A stretch of DNA of 64,000 nt from Corinectria fuckeliana (GCA_019137255.1 WPDH01000280.1:186001-250000); one strand, 5' to 3'. Counted from the first letter of the stretch, positions 36,301 through 51,300 are shown. Numbers and translations are program-made. The notes: generated from the letters alone by a model not told the origin.

Positions 36301-39300
36301 CGTTTCTTAGGGATGGGATGGACTTGGCCGTCTTGGTGACGAATGCCACCGCCTTCTCGGAGGGCTCGAGGCCGATGTAGCTTTGCAGCCCGCCAGCCAG
36401 GTTGAAGAGAATCATGCCTGACCCAGTTCCAATCTCGATGACATGTCCGGCCGGAGCACCATCAAGGATCGTGTCCATCGTGTCATCCAGCCACTCATTC
36501 ATTTCTCCCTTGTCGATGTCGTTGCCGTCATACATGCTAGTCCATCCGATAAAGTCCCTCCCAATCGTCTCAGGCTTCACCTCCTCGATGGAGACGTACG
36601 TATCGGCATCGAAAAGGTCCTCCCAGACTTCGATGTGGTCTGTTTCGACGTGTCCGTTTGGCTCGTTGCGTACCGCGACTTCAGAGGTAGTCACAAAGGC
36701 AACAATGTGCGCCTCTCGCCCTTCTTCCCGTTGAAGCAGGGCAACGGCATCGTTGACAGCGGCGTCACTGCGGAGCGCATGCTCGATTTCGCCCAGCTCA
36801 ACGCGCTGGCCTCGGATCTTGATCTGGCCGTCGATGCGGCCGAAGAACTCGAGCTCTCCATCCGCGGGGCGCTGTCTGACGTAGTCTCCGGTGCGGTAAG
36901 CCTTGACGGACTTTCCCTTGATTGTAACTGAGACGAAGCGATCGAGGTCCCGTTGGGGGTCCGTATATCCCCTGGCCACGCCGTCACCAGTGACGACCAG
37001 CTCTCCAATGACCCCCAGGGGAACCAGGCACTGCTCTGGATCCAAAACGTAGGCCCCGGAGTTGCTGAGAGGCCGACCGATGGGAACGCCGTTGGTGTAC
37101 GTCTCCCCTGGCAGCATAGGGTACATGGTGCTAAAGCCGGTGTTTTCTGTTGGCCCGTATACACTGATGATCTTACCGCCGCGCATGTATTGCCGCGCAG
37201 TCTGAACGTCCTGGGGCTCGAGTCTCTCGCCTCCTAGGTAGATCGTCTGCACCGAGGAGAGCATGGTCGGACACTCCACCAGATACTGCTTGAGCAGAGC
37301 TGGCGTAAGAAAAAAGGTTCGGATCTCTTCTCGCGCAAAAATGTCTCCCAGGACCCGGTTATCAAGCACAGCCATAGTGTCAATGCAGACCATAGTACCG
37401 CCGTTGAGCAAGGTAGCATAGATCTCCCAGGTCGAGGCGTCAAAAGCAATGTTGGCCATGTGGGCCATGGCTCCAGTAGGCGAGTGCTGCAGGACGTTGC
37501 TATTTTTAACTAGACGCAGGATGTTGCGGTGCTCGATCATGACTCCCTTTGGCTGACCTGTCGAGCCGGAGGTGAACATGACATAGGCGAGGCTGGTAGC
37601 CGAGGGCGAGACTATGCGGGTATTCTGGACTTGTGTGCGGAACGCCTCGGAGATGCGGACGAACTCGACATCCTTTAGTTGCATGGCAGGTTGCGTCTCA
37701 GTCCCTAGCAGCACGAGCTGGCAGCTTTCGATAGCTGATAGTATAGTCTCTAGTCGGCGTACTGGGGTCCGGACGTCGAGTGGCAAGTAGGCCAGGTTGG
37801 CCTTTAATATACCGAGGAAAGCAGCGACTGTCTCACACGACCGGCTCGCAAATACACCAACAAGCGTCCCGGCCGAGAGTGACCGTGTTGCTAGCCACAG
37901 GGCGAGCCTGTCAGATTTCTTATCCAGCTGGGCATATGTCATCTCCGACAGACTGTCCCGAACAGCCACCTTCTCAGGGTATATGGAAGCTTGCTGGCGG
38001 AAGACATCAACCACGTTTGAATCACGCGGATAATCGGTTGTCTGGACCTCGATGAGACGGAGAGCATTGAGCGCAGAGTAATCGGCATCAGTCAACAGCG
38101 GCATCGACACGATAGATGTCTTCGGCTCATGGAGACCCCGGTCGAGAACCTTGTGAAAAACAGACAACATGTTCTTGACTGTCTGGGGGTTGTACAGATC
38201 CTTGGAAAAGAGAACTTGACCACGTAGGCCTTGATTCTGGGGGAAGAAGTGAAACTCCAGGTCGAAGCGCGACGTATCGGGGAGGGGCAGCTCTTCGGTT
38301 TCGACTCCCTCGAGGGTGAATTTACCAAGGTCTAGTTGCGAGTGAACGGCGAAGACGATCTGAACGAGTGGGTGACGGGAAAGGTCCCTCTCATTTTGCA
38401 GCTTGGAGACGATATCCTCGAAAGGGACATCTTGGTTCGCAAATGAGGCAATAGTTGTTTCCTGGACCTGATGAACTAGCTCGTCGAAGCACGCGGCGTC
38501 GTCGACCCTGATTCGTAGACATTGCATGTTGACGAAGAAGCCGATCATGTCCTTGAGCTCCCAGCGGTTGCGATTCGCGTTGGCTGTCCCGAATGTTACG
38601 TCGACTGCCCCGGTCAGACGATAGTGAGTAGCTCTGAACGCAGCTAGGAGGACGTTGAAAGGCGTTACGGAACGCTCTTTGCAGAAGTGTTGCAGCTTGT
38701 CATAGAGGGCTCCCTCAAGCATCAGCTCCTCTACTCCTGCGTCACCGGATAGAGACGACGGCCGCGGCTTGTCACAGAGGAGCTCGGCAGGTCGACTAGT
38801 TTGCAGCTGCTCAACCCAATACTCGAGCTGTCTCTCGTGCTCCTCCTGCTGAGAAGGCTGTCTTTGCCAAGTCGAATAGTGACGGTATTGGATGGGCAGA
38901 GGCTGGACTTGCAATAACGGGTCCTGGCCGCGAATGGCGGAAGCATAAAAGGCAGCGAGCTCTTTGCGAAGCACATCGACAGACCAGCCGTCGGAAATGA
39001 TGTGGTGCATGACAATGGAGAGAACATGATTGTGCTGATCGATGCGGTAGAGCGAGACGCGCCAGCCCGGCTCAGTTTGTAAGTCGAAGGGAGTTGTTTG
39101 GTCACGATGCAAAGCGTCCAGCACGCTCGCCTCGTGGGGCAAGTCGACGACATTCAGATCTTGCTTTTCAAAGTACTGGATCTTCTGCACATTGACGCCG
39201 TCCTGAGAAGCGAAAACAGTCCGGAGGGTTTCGTGACGCTGTTGGACCGCCTGAAGCGCGGCGTTGAGAGCGTCGAGCTGGATCGGTCCTCGGATTCGAG

Positions 39301-42300
39301 TCGACGACGGCATCAGGTACCAAGTCTGGCCGGGATAAAGCTGGTCCAAGAACCATAAGCGACCCTGCGCGAATGATTGCTCGACAGGGCCGCTCTGTTG
39401 AATGCGTGGTATGTCCTTGGAGGCGGTGGAAGACATCTCCTGGCCGGCCACCTGCTGCAGTCGACGATGACGGAAGATGTCGGCCGCCGTCAGGTTGATG
39501 CCGACTTTACGAGCCTCGGCCCCGACCTTCATCGCGGCAATGGAGTCTCCTCCAAGCTGGAAGAAATTGTCATCCAGTCCAATGGTGGTGGCGTCGATGT
39601 TGAGAACCTGTCCCCAGATGCCCTGTAGCAAACGCTCGACCTGTGTTGTAGGCTGCCTCTTCGGCCCTCGCCCACCGGCAAACTCGCTGAAAGAGAACGA
39701 GTTGCCAATCTCGCGGAGGCCGTTCCGGTTCATCTTGCCTGTGGCCGTGATGGGCAGCTTGTGCATGGAGAAGAAGACGGTCGGGACCATGTAGCTGGGG
39801 AGATGCTCCGCCAGTTTATCCTCGACCTCCGGCGTGATCGCCAATATCTTGGCCACGGAGTTCTTTGAGTCATCCGTGACCTCGTTCTCCACCTGCACAA
39901 ACGCTACCAGCGCTGGGTTCGAGTTCTCGCCTTGTGGGACGATTACTTCGGCGACAACCTGAGTTGCCTCTGGGAGACACTCGCGAACGCGATACTCGAC
40001 CTCGCCGAGCTCCACGCGCTGTCCGCGGATCTTGACCTGGGCGTCTTTGCGGCCGACGAACGTGATGCCTCCCTCTGCGTTGTATCGGACCAAGTCGCCG
40101 GTCTTGTAAAGCCTTGCATGGCGACCCGAGCGACCAGGGACGCCCCTTATCAGCCAAGCCGGATCCTCGACGAACGCTGCAGCTGTCTTTACAGGGTCGT
40201 GCAGATACCCTCGGCCAACTAGGGGACCTTCCAGGAGGAGCTCGCCGACGCATCCCGGTGGCAAAAGAGAGTCGTGGTTGTTTGCATCGACAACCCAGGT
40301 GATCATGCCAGCGCCCTTTCCGATCTCGATGACCTCCTTAGGACTTGAGGAGTAATCGTTGATAATACTCACGGGAGTACACTCGCTAGGTCCATAAGCA
40401 TTAAGAACACGCGTAGCTCCCCACCAGGGCTTAACATCCTGTGCGTGCAGCGCCTCGCCAACGAAGATGATCGACTTTAGCTCCGGGGTCTGCTCAGGCG
40501 AGATCAGCTGGGCAACAGACGGCGTCAGAATGATCACGTTGGCCCTGGAAGCTGCTATGCTTCCCGCGAGGTTGTTCTTGCGGTCGTAGTCACTAGGCAC
40601 GCAGAGGCACCCACCCGCGGCGAGGACGTTGAACGCGTTGAGAAGGGCAGCATCGAAACCGTAAGACGAGAAGTCGTAGACTCGTGATTCTTTGGTGAAG
40701 CCGAACCTTGCGACCTGGTGTTCCAAGGCTGAAGCGGCGTTTCTGTGGGCAACAGTCGCTCCCTTGGGCGTTCCAGTGCTACCAGACGTGAAGACGATGT
40801 AAGCTAGAGACTCTGGGTCCAAGCTGGGCAGGCAGTCGATTTCTTCATCATTCATCTTTGAGAAGAAGTCCTGGCTGATGGTGATGACCTCGGGACAGAG
40901 CTCCGAGCTAAGGCTGTGGTTGCTCGGAGAAGATAGAATCAGGGTAGACTGGGTTTTTCGGACAATAGAGCGTAGCCGCTGCGCGGGAAGAGAAGGGTCG
41001 AGCAGGACAAAGGCAGCGCCGGCTTTGAGAACACCAAGGATCGCCGCCGTTGTCCACTTCGATTTCTCGAAACAGAGTGGGATGATCATGTTTGGAACTA
41101 CGCCAACGTCGACGAGGTGCCCAGCTAGACCCGTGGCAAGCTCGTTGAGCTGTCCATAGGTCAACTCGCCGTCCCAAGCGGATACGGCCGGCGAGTCAGG
41201 TCGCGAACGAGCCATGTCTTGGATCATGTCAGGGACGGATTTCTGGGCTGGTGCAGGGACTGTCATGTTCCATTCCCAGACTTGGTTCAGATCCTCCGGC
41301 ATGACGATGTTGACATCTTCCAGGGACTGCTCAGGGGCAACTTTTCCAAGCTGCTGCATAACGTACTCGAGCCTCTTGAGCAACTGGTCCACAACCTGGA
41401 GCTGGATGACCCGCGAGTCGTAACTAGCCTTGGCGATGATCCGTCCCGGGCCTAGCTGGACCTCGAGCATGAGGGCGTACGTGTTGAACTGCTGCCGCTG
41501 ATTGCCGTCCTGCCACGTCCCAAGTGCGTCGTCGGGGATGTCGGTCTCTTGAGGCTGGACGACGAGAAGTGTCTGGAACTGGCACGCCTGTCGGGTGTTG
41601 GACGAGAAGCTGGCGATTCGGTGCAACCCCGTCTGTTCATACGGGATCATATCTGCGGCTTGCTGGTGGACTGCCTCGAGGTATGCCGAGACGCTTTGGT
41701 CCGAGGCCAGCTTGACACGCACTGGGACCGTCGCGATTGTCGGTGCTACGATGTCATCGATGCCGGCTACTGGTGCACTGCGCCCCGAAACTGTCACGCC
41801 AAACACAACATCTTCCGAGTTGGTCATTTGCTTAACAACCAGAGCCCAAGCGGCACGGACCAAGGTGGCTGTCGTGATGCCCCGAGACCGTTCCCGAGGA
41901 GGATAAGGGAGATGGTGCTCCAGGGCCTGGCCCGCAACTGGCTGATCAACGGATGGCGGTAGGACGGGGAATGATACGGCCTCGCTGTCGGGGTGGGCGG
42001 TTCTCCAGTAATCTGCCGTCTCGTCTTCATCTTGGCTCTTGATGTACTTGATGAAGGCTTGAAATTGAGGGCCCTGCTCGACCACGCCGCCGCGGTAGGC
42101 TTGGTTGACTGCATCTGTCACCATGGGCATAGACCATCCATCATAGAGGGCGTGGTGCACCGTCCAAACAAAGTACCAACTGCCTGCGTTGTCCTGGACG
42201 ATCGCATGCCGGGTGAGCGGCTGACCGAGGCCCATTGGGTTCTTCTGGTCCACCTGAATGTACTCGTCAAGCGAGACGACCTCGTTCCATTGGATCTTCT

Positions 42301-45300
42301 CGTCTAGAACAACCTGCACAAGACCGAGGTCCTTATGCTGCACAATCCTAGTGCGAAGAATGGGCATCGTCTGGGTCACGTCCTGCCAAGCGTTGCAGAA
42401 GGTGGAGAGTTGAACATCTGGCGACAGCTTGAGGATACCTTGCATGACGTAGTCTCCCGGCCTCTTGGACGTCAATGACAAGAGACCCTCTTGAAGCGGC
42501 GTGCAGGGGTACACATCCTGGATGCTAGCGGCCGGGACTTGACACTGTGACGAGATATCTTCGACGGCGGACACAGCATCAAGCCCCTCGTCGAGGAGAG
42601 CAAATGGCGCAATCTTCTCCTGGACACTGTCCAGAATCTGGATTCCTTGGCCAGCTAAGTCTCCCAGACGAGGATTGCGGAAGATGTCAGCAACGGCAAA
42701 GTCGAGTCCGGCCTTTCGCGCCTGGCCTACGACCTTCATCGCAGCGAGGGAGTCGCCGCCCAGCTGGAAAAAGTTATCGTCAAGCCCTATGCTGAGGAGA
42801 TCCATGTTGAGGACCTGGGCCCAGATCGCCTGCATCGTCCGCTCATCGTCAGTCGTTGGCTGCCGGATGGCCCCTTGGAAGCCGGTTCTTGTCTGGACGC
42901 TTGCTGCGAGGGCCTTGCGATCTACCTTGCCGTTGTCGTTGACGGGGATTTCATCGAGGATATGGATAACCCTTGGGACTTGGTACGACGGAAGCTGGGC
43001 CCGTAGCATCTCTTGCAGCTGCTCTCGGACATTTTGCCGGACTTGCTGTCGTAAGGGCTGACTACTGAGGGAGTGCGAAGGTCTGTCTTGGGGATCAACA
43101 GGGAAGCGGAACAAGACTCTGTCTTCTCCCTTGGTCGGCTTCTGATGATGGAAGACGGCGTCAAGCCCGCCTCGCTGAGTGTACTGCCTAGCGCAGCTGA
43201 TTTCGACCTGGAAGCCTGCCTCCTGAGCAAGGTCTGCCAAGTCTAGTGCAGAGAGCGAAGGGCAAAGGCGGGCTTTTTCACGGACCGACGCCATCCAGTC
43301 GCCGTCGACTTCCTCCCCTGTGCGATTGTCGAGCGCCTCGATGACATGTCTCTCAAGGAGTGTCTTGCTATACGGAATATTGCCGACTGCAACAATCGCC
43401 GAGCGCGAAGAGTTCTGCAGAAGCCGCAAGAGGGACTTGCGATCCAACTCATCCGCCACGAAGTCAACCCATCCACTGCTGACGTCGTGAACCTGCTGCG
43501 GATTGGACTTGGCGTGGACAACAGCCGAGTATCGGTAACAGCTGAGCTCGTTGGTAGCCTTCATGCGCTTCGGGAGGATTTCCACGTGTGAGACGAGATG
43601 CGGCAGCCGAGTGGGCAGCGCCGTGAAAAAGGCCGGATCGACGAGGAGCTCCAGCTCGGCCTGCTCCATCTCCGAGATCTTACGCGTGACGTTCTCTTTG
43701 CTGGCGGCCTTTCCGAGGACGCGCAGAGCTTTGGTGACCCGGAACTGCTTGTACAAGGCATGAGAGCGCACATCGCCGAGGAAGACCGTCTTCATGCTGT
43801 TGAGCTGCAGCAACTCCTCGATGGCCCGGAAGAGATAATCTTGGCTGGGGAAGTACTGAGCAACCGAGTTGATGACGGCGAGGTCGGGGGAGACGGATGA
43901 AGAGAGCCGGCTGATCTCTGCCGCCGTGCCCTTGTGCATCTGGACCTTGTCGGCGAGGGCCGGGATCGTCTTGGCGGTCTTGGAGACGAAAGTGACGGCC
44001 TTTTGGGCGGGTTCGAGGCCGACGTAGCTTTTCAACCCCCTTGTCAGGTTGAAGAGGATCATGCCAGAGCCTGTTCCAACCTCGAGCACGTTCCCGGCCT
44101 GGCCGCCGTTGACTTGGAGGATCGTCTCGATGGCATCATCGAGCCACTCGTTCATCTCAGTCTTGTCAATGTCGCTACCGTCGTACATGGACGTCCAGCC
44201 GATAAAGTCACGGCCGATGGTCTCGGGCTGAACGTTATCAATGGCCACATACGTATCCGCCTCGAAGGCGTCCTCCCAGACTTCCATATGGTCAGACTCG
44301 CCGTGGACGTCCGGCAGTCCATTGCTACACTCTGCCACGTCGGGCACCGTGACAAACCCAACGATCTGGGCGTCTCGGCCGTCTTCGTTTTGCAAGATGG
44401 CAACAGCGTCGTTGACTGAGCCATGGCTGCGAAGAACGTGCTCGATCTCGCCGAGCTCAACGCGCTGGCCGCGTATCTTGATCTGCCCGTCCATGCGTCC
44501 GAAGAACTCGAGCTGTGCGTCGGACGGCCGGTACCGAACGAAATCACCCGTGCGGTACGCATTGGTAGGCTGCCCGTCAACCACTATAGAGACGAACCGG
44601 CCAGCGTTACGCTGAGGGTCGGAATAGCCTCGTGCCAACCCGTCGCCTGTGACCACGAGCTCACCAACGACGCCGAGCGGCACCAGGCGCATCTGGGCAT
44701 CCACAACGTAGGCGCCAGAGTTGCTAAGGGCTCGACCAATAGGCACGCCATGTGCGTAGTCTTCGTCTTTGTCTAGGCAATAAATCGTGCTTGCGACAGT
44801 GTTCTCGGTTGGTCCGTACGCGTTGATGACCTTCCCGGTCACGAGCTTCCGGGCCTTGAGCATATCCTGCGCATCAGCGCGATCACCACCAACCCACAGC
44901 ATCTGTAGTTTCCGGATTGTATTAGGGGACTCGAGGAGGTGTTGCTTCAGGAGCGCTGGTGTGAAGATGGCAACCTGCACCTGTTCCCGGCTGAAGACTT
45001 TACCGAGGGCTTTGAAGTCGAGTACGGTCATGGTATCAACACAAACAAGCGTTCCGCCGTTGAGCAGGCAGGCGTAGATCTCCAAGGTTGAGGCATCGAA
45101 GGCAATGTTGGAAATATGGGCCATCGACATTGCGACGGTTGGCATATGCTCTGTCATGTTGGAGTCTTTAACCAACCGAACAATGCCGCGGTGGTTGACC
45201 ATGACGCCCTTCGGCTGGCCTGTAGACCCGGAAGTGAACATGACGTAGGCGAGGCTAGTAGCCGATGGTGACGAAGGGGGGAGTGCAGCAGTCTTGGAGT

Positions 45301-48300
45301 TCCCGCTCATGGCGTCAGCGATGCGAACGTACTCGACATGCTGCAGCCGAGTAGCGGGCGGCTTCGCATCGTGTCCAAGAAGCACCAGCTTATCGCCTTC
45401 GATAGACGACAAGACCGTCTCCAAGCGGCCTGCTGGGATCCTCGTGTCCAACGGCAGATAGGCCAAGCTGGCCTTCAAGACACCTAGAATGGCAACAATC
45501 GTCTCACAGGAGCGACTTGCAAACACGCCGACCAACGACCCGGTGGGCAGCGAGCGAGCTGCTAGTGAACGAGCAAGACTGTCCGATTGCTGGTCCAGCT
45601 GCGTATAAGTCAGGTCTCGCGCCTGGTCCTTGACAGCCACGCCCTCAGGATGGGCAGCAACTTGCTGACGAAAAACGTCAATGATGCTTGAGTCTCGCGG
45701 GTAGTCGGTCTTCTGGATCTGAATCAGGCCCATTTCGTTCAGGGTCGAATAGTCGTTGTCGGTCAACAGCGGCAACGACGAGACCATGGTGCTAGGGTCG
45801 TCCAGCCCTCGTTCAAGGACGCGGCGGAACACGGAGAGCATGTTGGCAATTGTTTGCCGGTTGAAAAGGTCCGTCGAGTATAGGATCTGACCTCGGTGGG
45901 CGTTTTGCTCCTGGAAGAAATGAAACTCGAGGTCGAATCGCGACGTTTCCTCGAAAGCCACCGGCTCTGCGTCTAGACCTTCTAGCGTAAACTTGTTCAA
46001 GTCCATCTGCGAGTGAACCGTAAAGACGACTTGTACCAGCGGGTGTCGGGACAAGTCTCGGTCTTTCTGAAGCTTGGAAACAATCTTCTCAAACGGAACG
46101 TCCTGGTTGGTGAACGAGTCAACCGCCGTCGTGTGGACCTGCTGGACCAGTTCGTCAAAGGTCTCGTCTTCCACCTTGATCCGAAGGCACTGCAAATTAA
46201 CGAAAAATCCAATCATCTCTTTGACTTCAGCCCGAGTGCGGTTGGCATTCGCCGTGCCAATTGTAGCATCACCAACACCAGTTAGGCGGGAGTGTGTGGC
46301 GCGGAAGGCCGCGAGGAGAACAGTAAACGGCGTCACCGAGCGATCCCTGCAGAATGTCTGCAGCTTCTCGTAGAGGGGGCCCTCGACCATCAATGCCTGC
46401 TCGCCAGCCTTGCCTGATAACGTAGCTGGGCGAGGCTTGTCGCAGAGGAGCTCGGCGGGGCGGCTTGTTTGTAACTGGTTCACCCAGTAGTCGAGTTGTC
46501 GCTGATGTTCGTCGACTTGACGTGATTGCCGCTGCCAGACGGCGTAGTCCTTGAACTGTATTTCCAAGGACTGCGTCTTGGAAAGAGGATCTTGTCCTCG
46601 AATGGACGTGGAGTAGAAGGTGCCCAGTTCTCTGCGAAGGACGTCAAGGGACCAACCGTCAGATACAATGTGATGCATGACAATAGAGAGGACGTGGTCG
46701 TCCTTTCCGAGTCGATAAACAGACACCCTCCATCCAGGTTCAATCCGCAAATCGAACGGAGTGCTTTGATCGCGTTCCAATGCACGTAGGAGACGTTCGT
46801 CATCACCAGCCGGGATGTCCACCACATTGAGATCCTTTTTCCGGAAGGCTTGGACCTGCTGCAAGTTGACACCATCCTGAGAGGAGAAGACGGTCCGAAG
46901 GGTCTCATGGCGACGCTCTATTGCCTGAAGCGCCGTGTTCAACGCGCTAAGTTGAAGGGGCCCTCGAAGCCGCAAGGCGCAGGGCATGAGATACCAACTA
47001 AGACCAGGATGCAGCTGGTCCAGGAACCAGAGCCGTCCCTGGGAGAAGGACTGTTCCACGGGGCCGGCGTTATCGGTCTTTGTAATGTCACTGACCCCAT
47101 TATGCGTAGAAGGCTGCTGGCTGGCAACGTGCCGCAGCCTGCGATGGCGGAAGATGTCGGCGACTGACATCTCGAAGCCGGCCTTGCGAGCCTCGCCAAC
47201 CACCTTCATGGCCGCGATGGAATCACCGCCGAGCTGGAAGAAGCTGTCGTCTAGACCAATGCTCGCCGCATCGAGGTTGAGGACCTGGCCCCAGATCCTC
47301 TGCATGAGATGTTCTCCGGAGTTAGTGGGCTGGCGCTTGGGACCTCGTCCGTGGGTGTGTATCTCGGCCATTTGCTTGATGGAAAAGGAGCTGCCGATCT
47401 CACGCAGCCGCTTCCTGTTCATCTTGCCCGTCGCCGTCATCGGAATGTCGCTGACGACGAAGAAGGCCGTTGGGACCATGTAGCTTGGCAAGTTCTCCGC
47501 CAGCTTGTCCTCGACGGCGACGGGGACGGAGAGGAGCTTCGCGGGAGGAGAGTGCGTACCGCTTGTCTCCGCTGCAGCACTCGCCGGCTGGAGGAAGACG
47601 ACGAGGGCTGGGCTTGAACCCTCTCCCTGCGGCGAGATGACTTCGGCCACGACGGCCCTGAAATCGGGCATACACTCTTGAACGCGATGCTCAACCTCTC
47701 CGAGCTCGACTCGCTGGCCTCGGATCTTGACCTGGGCGTCCTTGCGCCCTAGGAAGGTCAGGCTGCCGACCTTGCTGTTGTACTGGACCAGATCGCCCGT
47801 CTTATACAAGCGCCCGTGTCTTCCCGGCCGGCCCGGCGCGCCGCGAAGCAGCCACGCCGGGTCCTCGATGAACGCCCGCGCCGTCTTCTCGGGATCGCCC
47901 AGGTAGCCGCGTCCAACAAGCGGGCCTTCGAGGAGCAGCTCGCCGGTGCACCCAGGCGCAAGCAGGGCGTCGTGGTTCTGCGGATCGACGACCCAAGTGT
48001 TGAGCCCGGCGCCCGTTCCAATGTGGACGCCGTCTTCGGGGCTGGTCGGGTCGGCGTTGACGGTGCTGATGTTGCACTCGGCCGGGCCGTAGGCGTTGAC
48101 GACGCGAGCTTTACCCCACCAGCGTGCAACGTCGTCGGCGGAGACGGCCTCGCCGGCCAAGATGAGTGTCTTTAGATCAGGCACTGTGGCTGGGTCGATG
48201 AGTCGAGCTACCGATGGTGTCAGGTCGGCCACGGTAGCTCTCAGTGTCTCCATGGCCTTGCCGATGTTGTCCCTGCGATCACTGTCAGCTGGGATGCACA

Positions 48301-51300
48301 AGCATCCTCCCGTCACGAAAGTAGCAAAAGCATTATGGACTGCAATGTCAAAAGCGTAGGACGCAAAGTCGAAGACTCTGGCCTCCTTCGTGAACTGCAA
48401 AAGCTGGGCCTGATGCTTCAGACCCGATGAAAAGTTAGTGTGTGTGAGGACTACTCCCTTGGGCGTCCCTGTGCTTCCCGATGTAAACACCGAGAACATG
48501 GCTGTCGAAGGAGACTGCGAGTGTCGCCCCTGAAGCTTGCCAGACTTGAACTGGGCGATCGAGTCTGCATCAACCTTGATGACTGTCTTGGACAGCCGCG
48601 AGCTAAGCTCTAGGTTGGTAGCAGAAGACAGGATCACATCAGTGTTTGTCTGCTGGACAATAGCGTGCAGTCGCTGCTCCGGAAGAGAAGTTTCTAGCAA
48701 GACAAAGGCACCCCCAGCTATAAGGACAGCGAGCATCGCCACTGGCGTCCACATAGACTTCTCGAAGCAAAGTGGCACCAAGACGTCCGGCTTGATACCG
48801 AGGCCGACAAGATGTCCTGCTAGCCGAGCTGCAAGCTGCTCGAGCTCGCCGTAGGACAAGTCGCCATCCCAGGCGCAGACAGCCGGAGCATGCGGCTGGG
48901 CTTTCACCCGGTCCTGCACCAGGTCGTGCACGCAGTGCTCAACTGCTTCGGGAACCGCGCTGTTCCACTCCCAGATCTGCTCGAGATCCTGGGGCGTGAC
49001 CATCTCGATCTCCGCGAGTTCCTGGTCAGGGCTGGAGCGGTCGAGCTGCTGCATGACGTGCTCTAGTGCCCTCATCAGCTTGTCCACCACCCACGGCTCG
49101 ATAGCCTTGGAGTCAAAGCTGGCCGTGGCTGTGATCTTGTCGCCTGCAAGCTGCAGCTGGACCATGAGACCGTACGTATTGACAAACTCCAGCTGTCCCC
49201 CTTCCTGCAGCTTCCCCAAGACATCCGTAGCATCGTCCTCTTCAGGGTGGACAATCAGCAGCGTCTGAAACATGCACGCCTGCCGACTGTCTGGGGACAT
49301 CTTCGCAATCCGATGCAGACCCGTCTGTTCGAAAGGGATCATGTCCGCGGCTTGATGCTGCACAGTCTCGAGGTACTCAGAGATGGTCTGATTCCTCTCC
49401 AACCTCACGCGTACGGGGACTGTGGCAATGGTGGGAGCCGGCATCTCGTCGATGCCAGGCACGGGCGCGTTTCGGCCGGAAACCGTGACGCCGAAGACGA
49501 CGTCGTCGGAGTTGGTCATGGAGCCGGTGACCAAGCCCCACGCCGCGCGGATCAGCGTCGACGTGGTGATGGCACGAGACTGTTGGGGCAGTGAAAGCTG
49601 GTGTTCAGTCACCTCGTCGGCCACGGGCTGCTGGATAGAGGGCGGGAGGGCTGGGAATGGTGCAGAGTTGCAATCGGCCAAAGACTTCCGCCAGTATTGG
49701 GTCATCTGCTGCTCGTCTTGCTCTGTCACGTATTTGACAAAGGCGTTGAACTGGGGTCCGCTTTCGATCACCTCTCCGCGATACGCACGCGAAACTGCCT
49801 TCATGATGAGAGGCATCGACCAGCCGTCGTACAGCGCGTGGTGTATGGTCCAGACAAAGGATTGGGTGCTTCCCTCCTTCACCAGGCCATACCGTGTAAG
49901 AGGCTGCCCTATGTCCATCGGCTGCTTGCGGTCGGTTTCGATATAATCATTCAGTGAGGTTGCCTCCCTCCATTGGATGTCTTCCTCTAGGACAACCTGC
50001 AAGAGACCGACAGCATGCTGAACAATGCAAGTATGCAAGACGGGGAATGCCTTGGCCACCTGTTCCCATGCCTTACGAAAGCTCCCAATGTCAATGTTCA
50101 TAGGCAGCTCAAGGGTAGACTGCATGACATAGTCTCCAGACCGCTTCGACGTCAACGACATGAGACCTTCCTGAAGGGGAGTGCAAGGATACGCATCCTG
50201 GATATTGGCTGCCTTAAGTTGGTACTCGGCGGACAGCTCTTGAATGAACGAGGCCATGTCAAGTCCATCGCCCAGCAAAGAAAAGGGCAGGATTTTCTCC
50301 ACAGAGCTACTAGGCACCTGAAGGCCCTTGCCGGCCACCTCTCCTAGCTGAGGATGACGGAAGATGTCAGCCACGGACAGATCGACGCCAGCCTTGCGAG
50401 CCTCCCGCACCACTCGCATAGCCGCAATCGAGTCACCTCCTAGCCGGAAGAAGCTGTCGTCCAGCCCGATGGTCTCGGGCGTCACGTCGAGGACCTGAGC
50501 CCAAACCGCCTGGATCTGCCGCTCCAGGCCCGATGTAGGTTGCCTCTTCGGCCCGGCCGTACGCTTCTCAGCTAGCAGCCGGGCCGTAAACGACCCGCCA
50601 ATCTCCCGCAGTCGTCTCCGGTTCATCTTGCCCGTCGCTGTCGTCGGAAGAGCCTTGACGCTGAAGAAGACGGAAGGGACCATGTAGCTCGGCAGAAACT
50701 CCTTCAGCCTCGCCTCAATATGGCCGGGGATGGGGAGTATTGTGGCTGACCCGTCGCTTCCAGCCAGATAGTCAATCTGCAGAAACACCGCCAGCGCCGG
50801 GCTGGCCTTCTTGCCCCTGGGCGTGATGACTTCGGCCACGGCTTGCGAGGCCTCGGGCATGCACTGCCGGACCCGGTGCTCAACTTCGCCGAGCTCGACA
50901 CGCTGCCCCCTGATCTTGACCTGCGCGTCTTTGCGGCCCAGGAAGATCAGGCTTCCGTGCTGGTTGTACTGAGCGAGATCACCCGTCTTGTAGAGCCGGC
51001 CGTGCCGCCCCGGACAGTTGTGTGAACCGCGCAGCAGCCAAGCCGGGTCCTCGATGAACGAAGCCGCAGTCTTTTCCGCATCTTCCAGATAGCCTCGGCC
51101 AACAGACGGGCCCTCAAGGAGGAGCTCTCCAATGCAGCCGGGAGGGAGCAAAGAGTTGTGGTTTTCGGGATCCACGATCCACGTCAAGTGTCCGGCACCC
51201 TTCCCTATGCGCGTGGCGTCTTCCGCATCATACGCAGCGTTGTTGAACGTACTGACGGGCGTGCACTCAGCCGGCCCGTATCCGTTTGTAACTCGTACCT

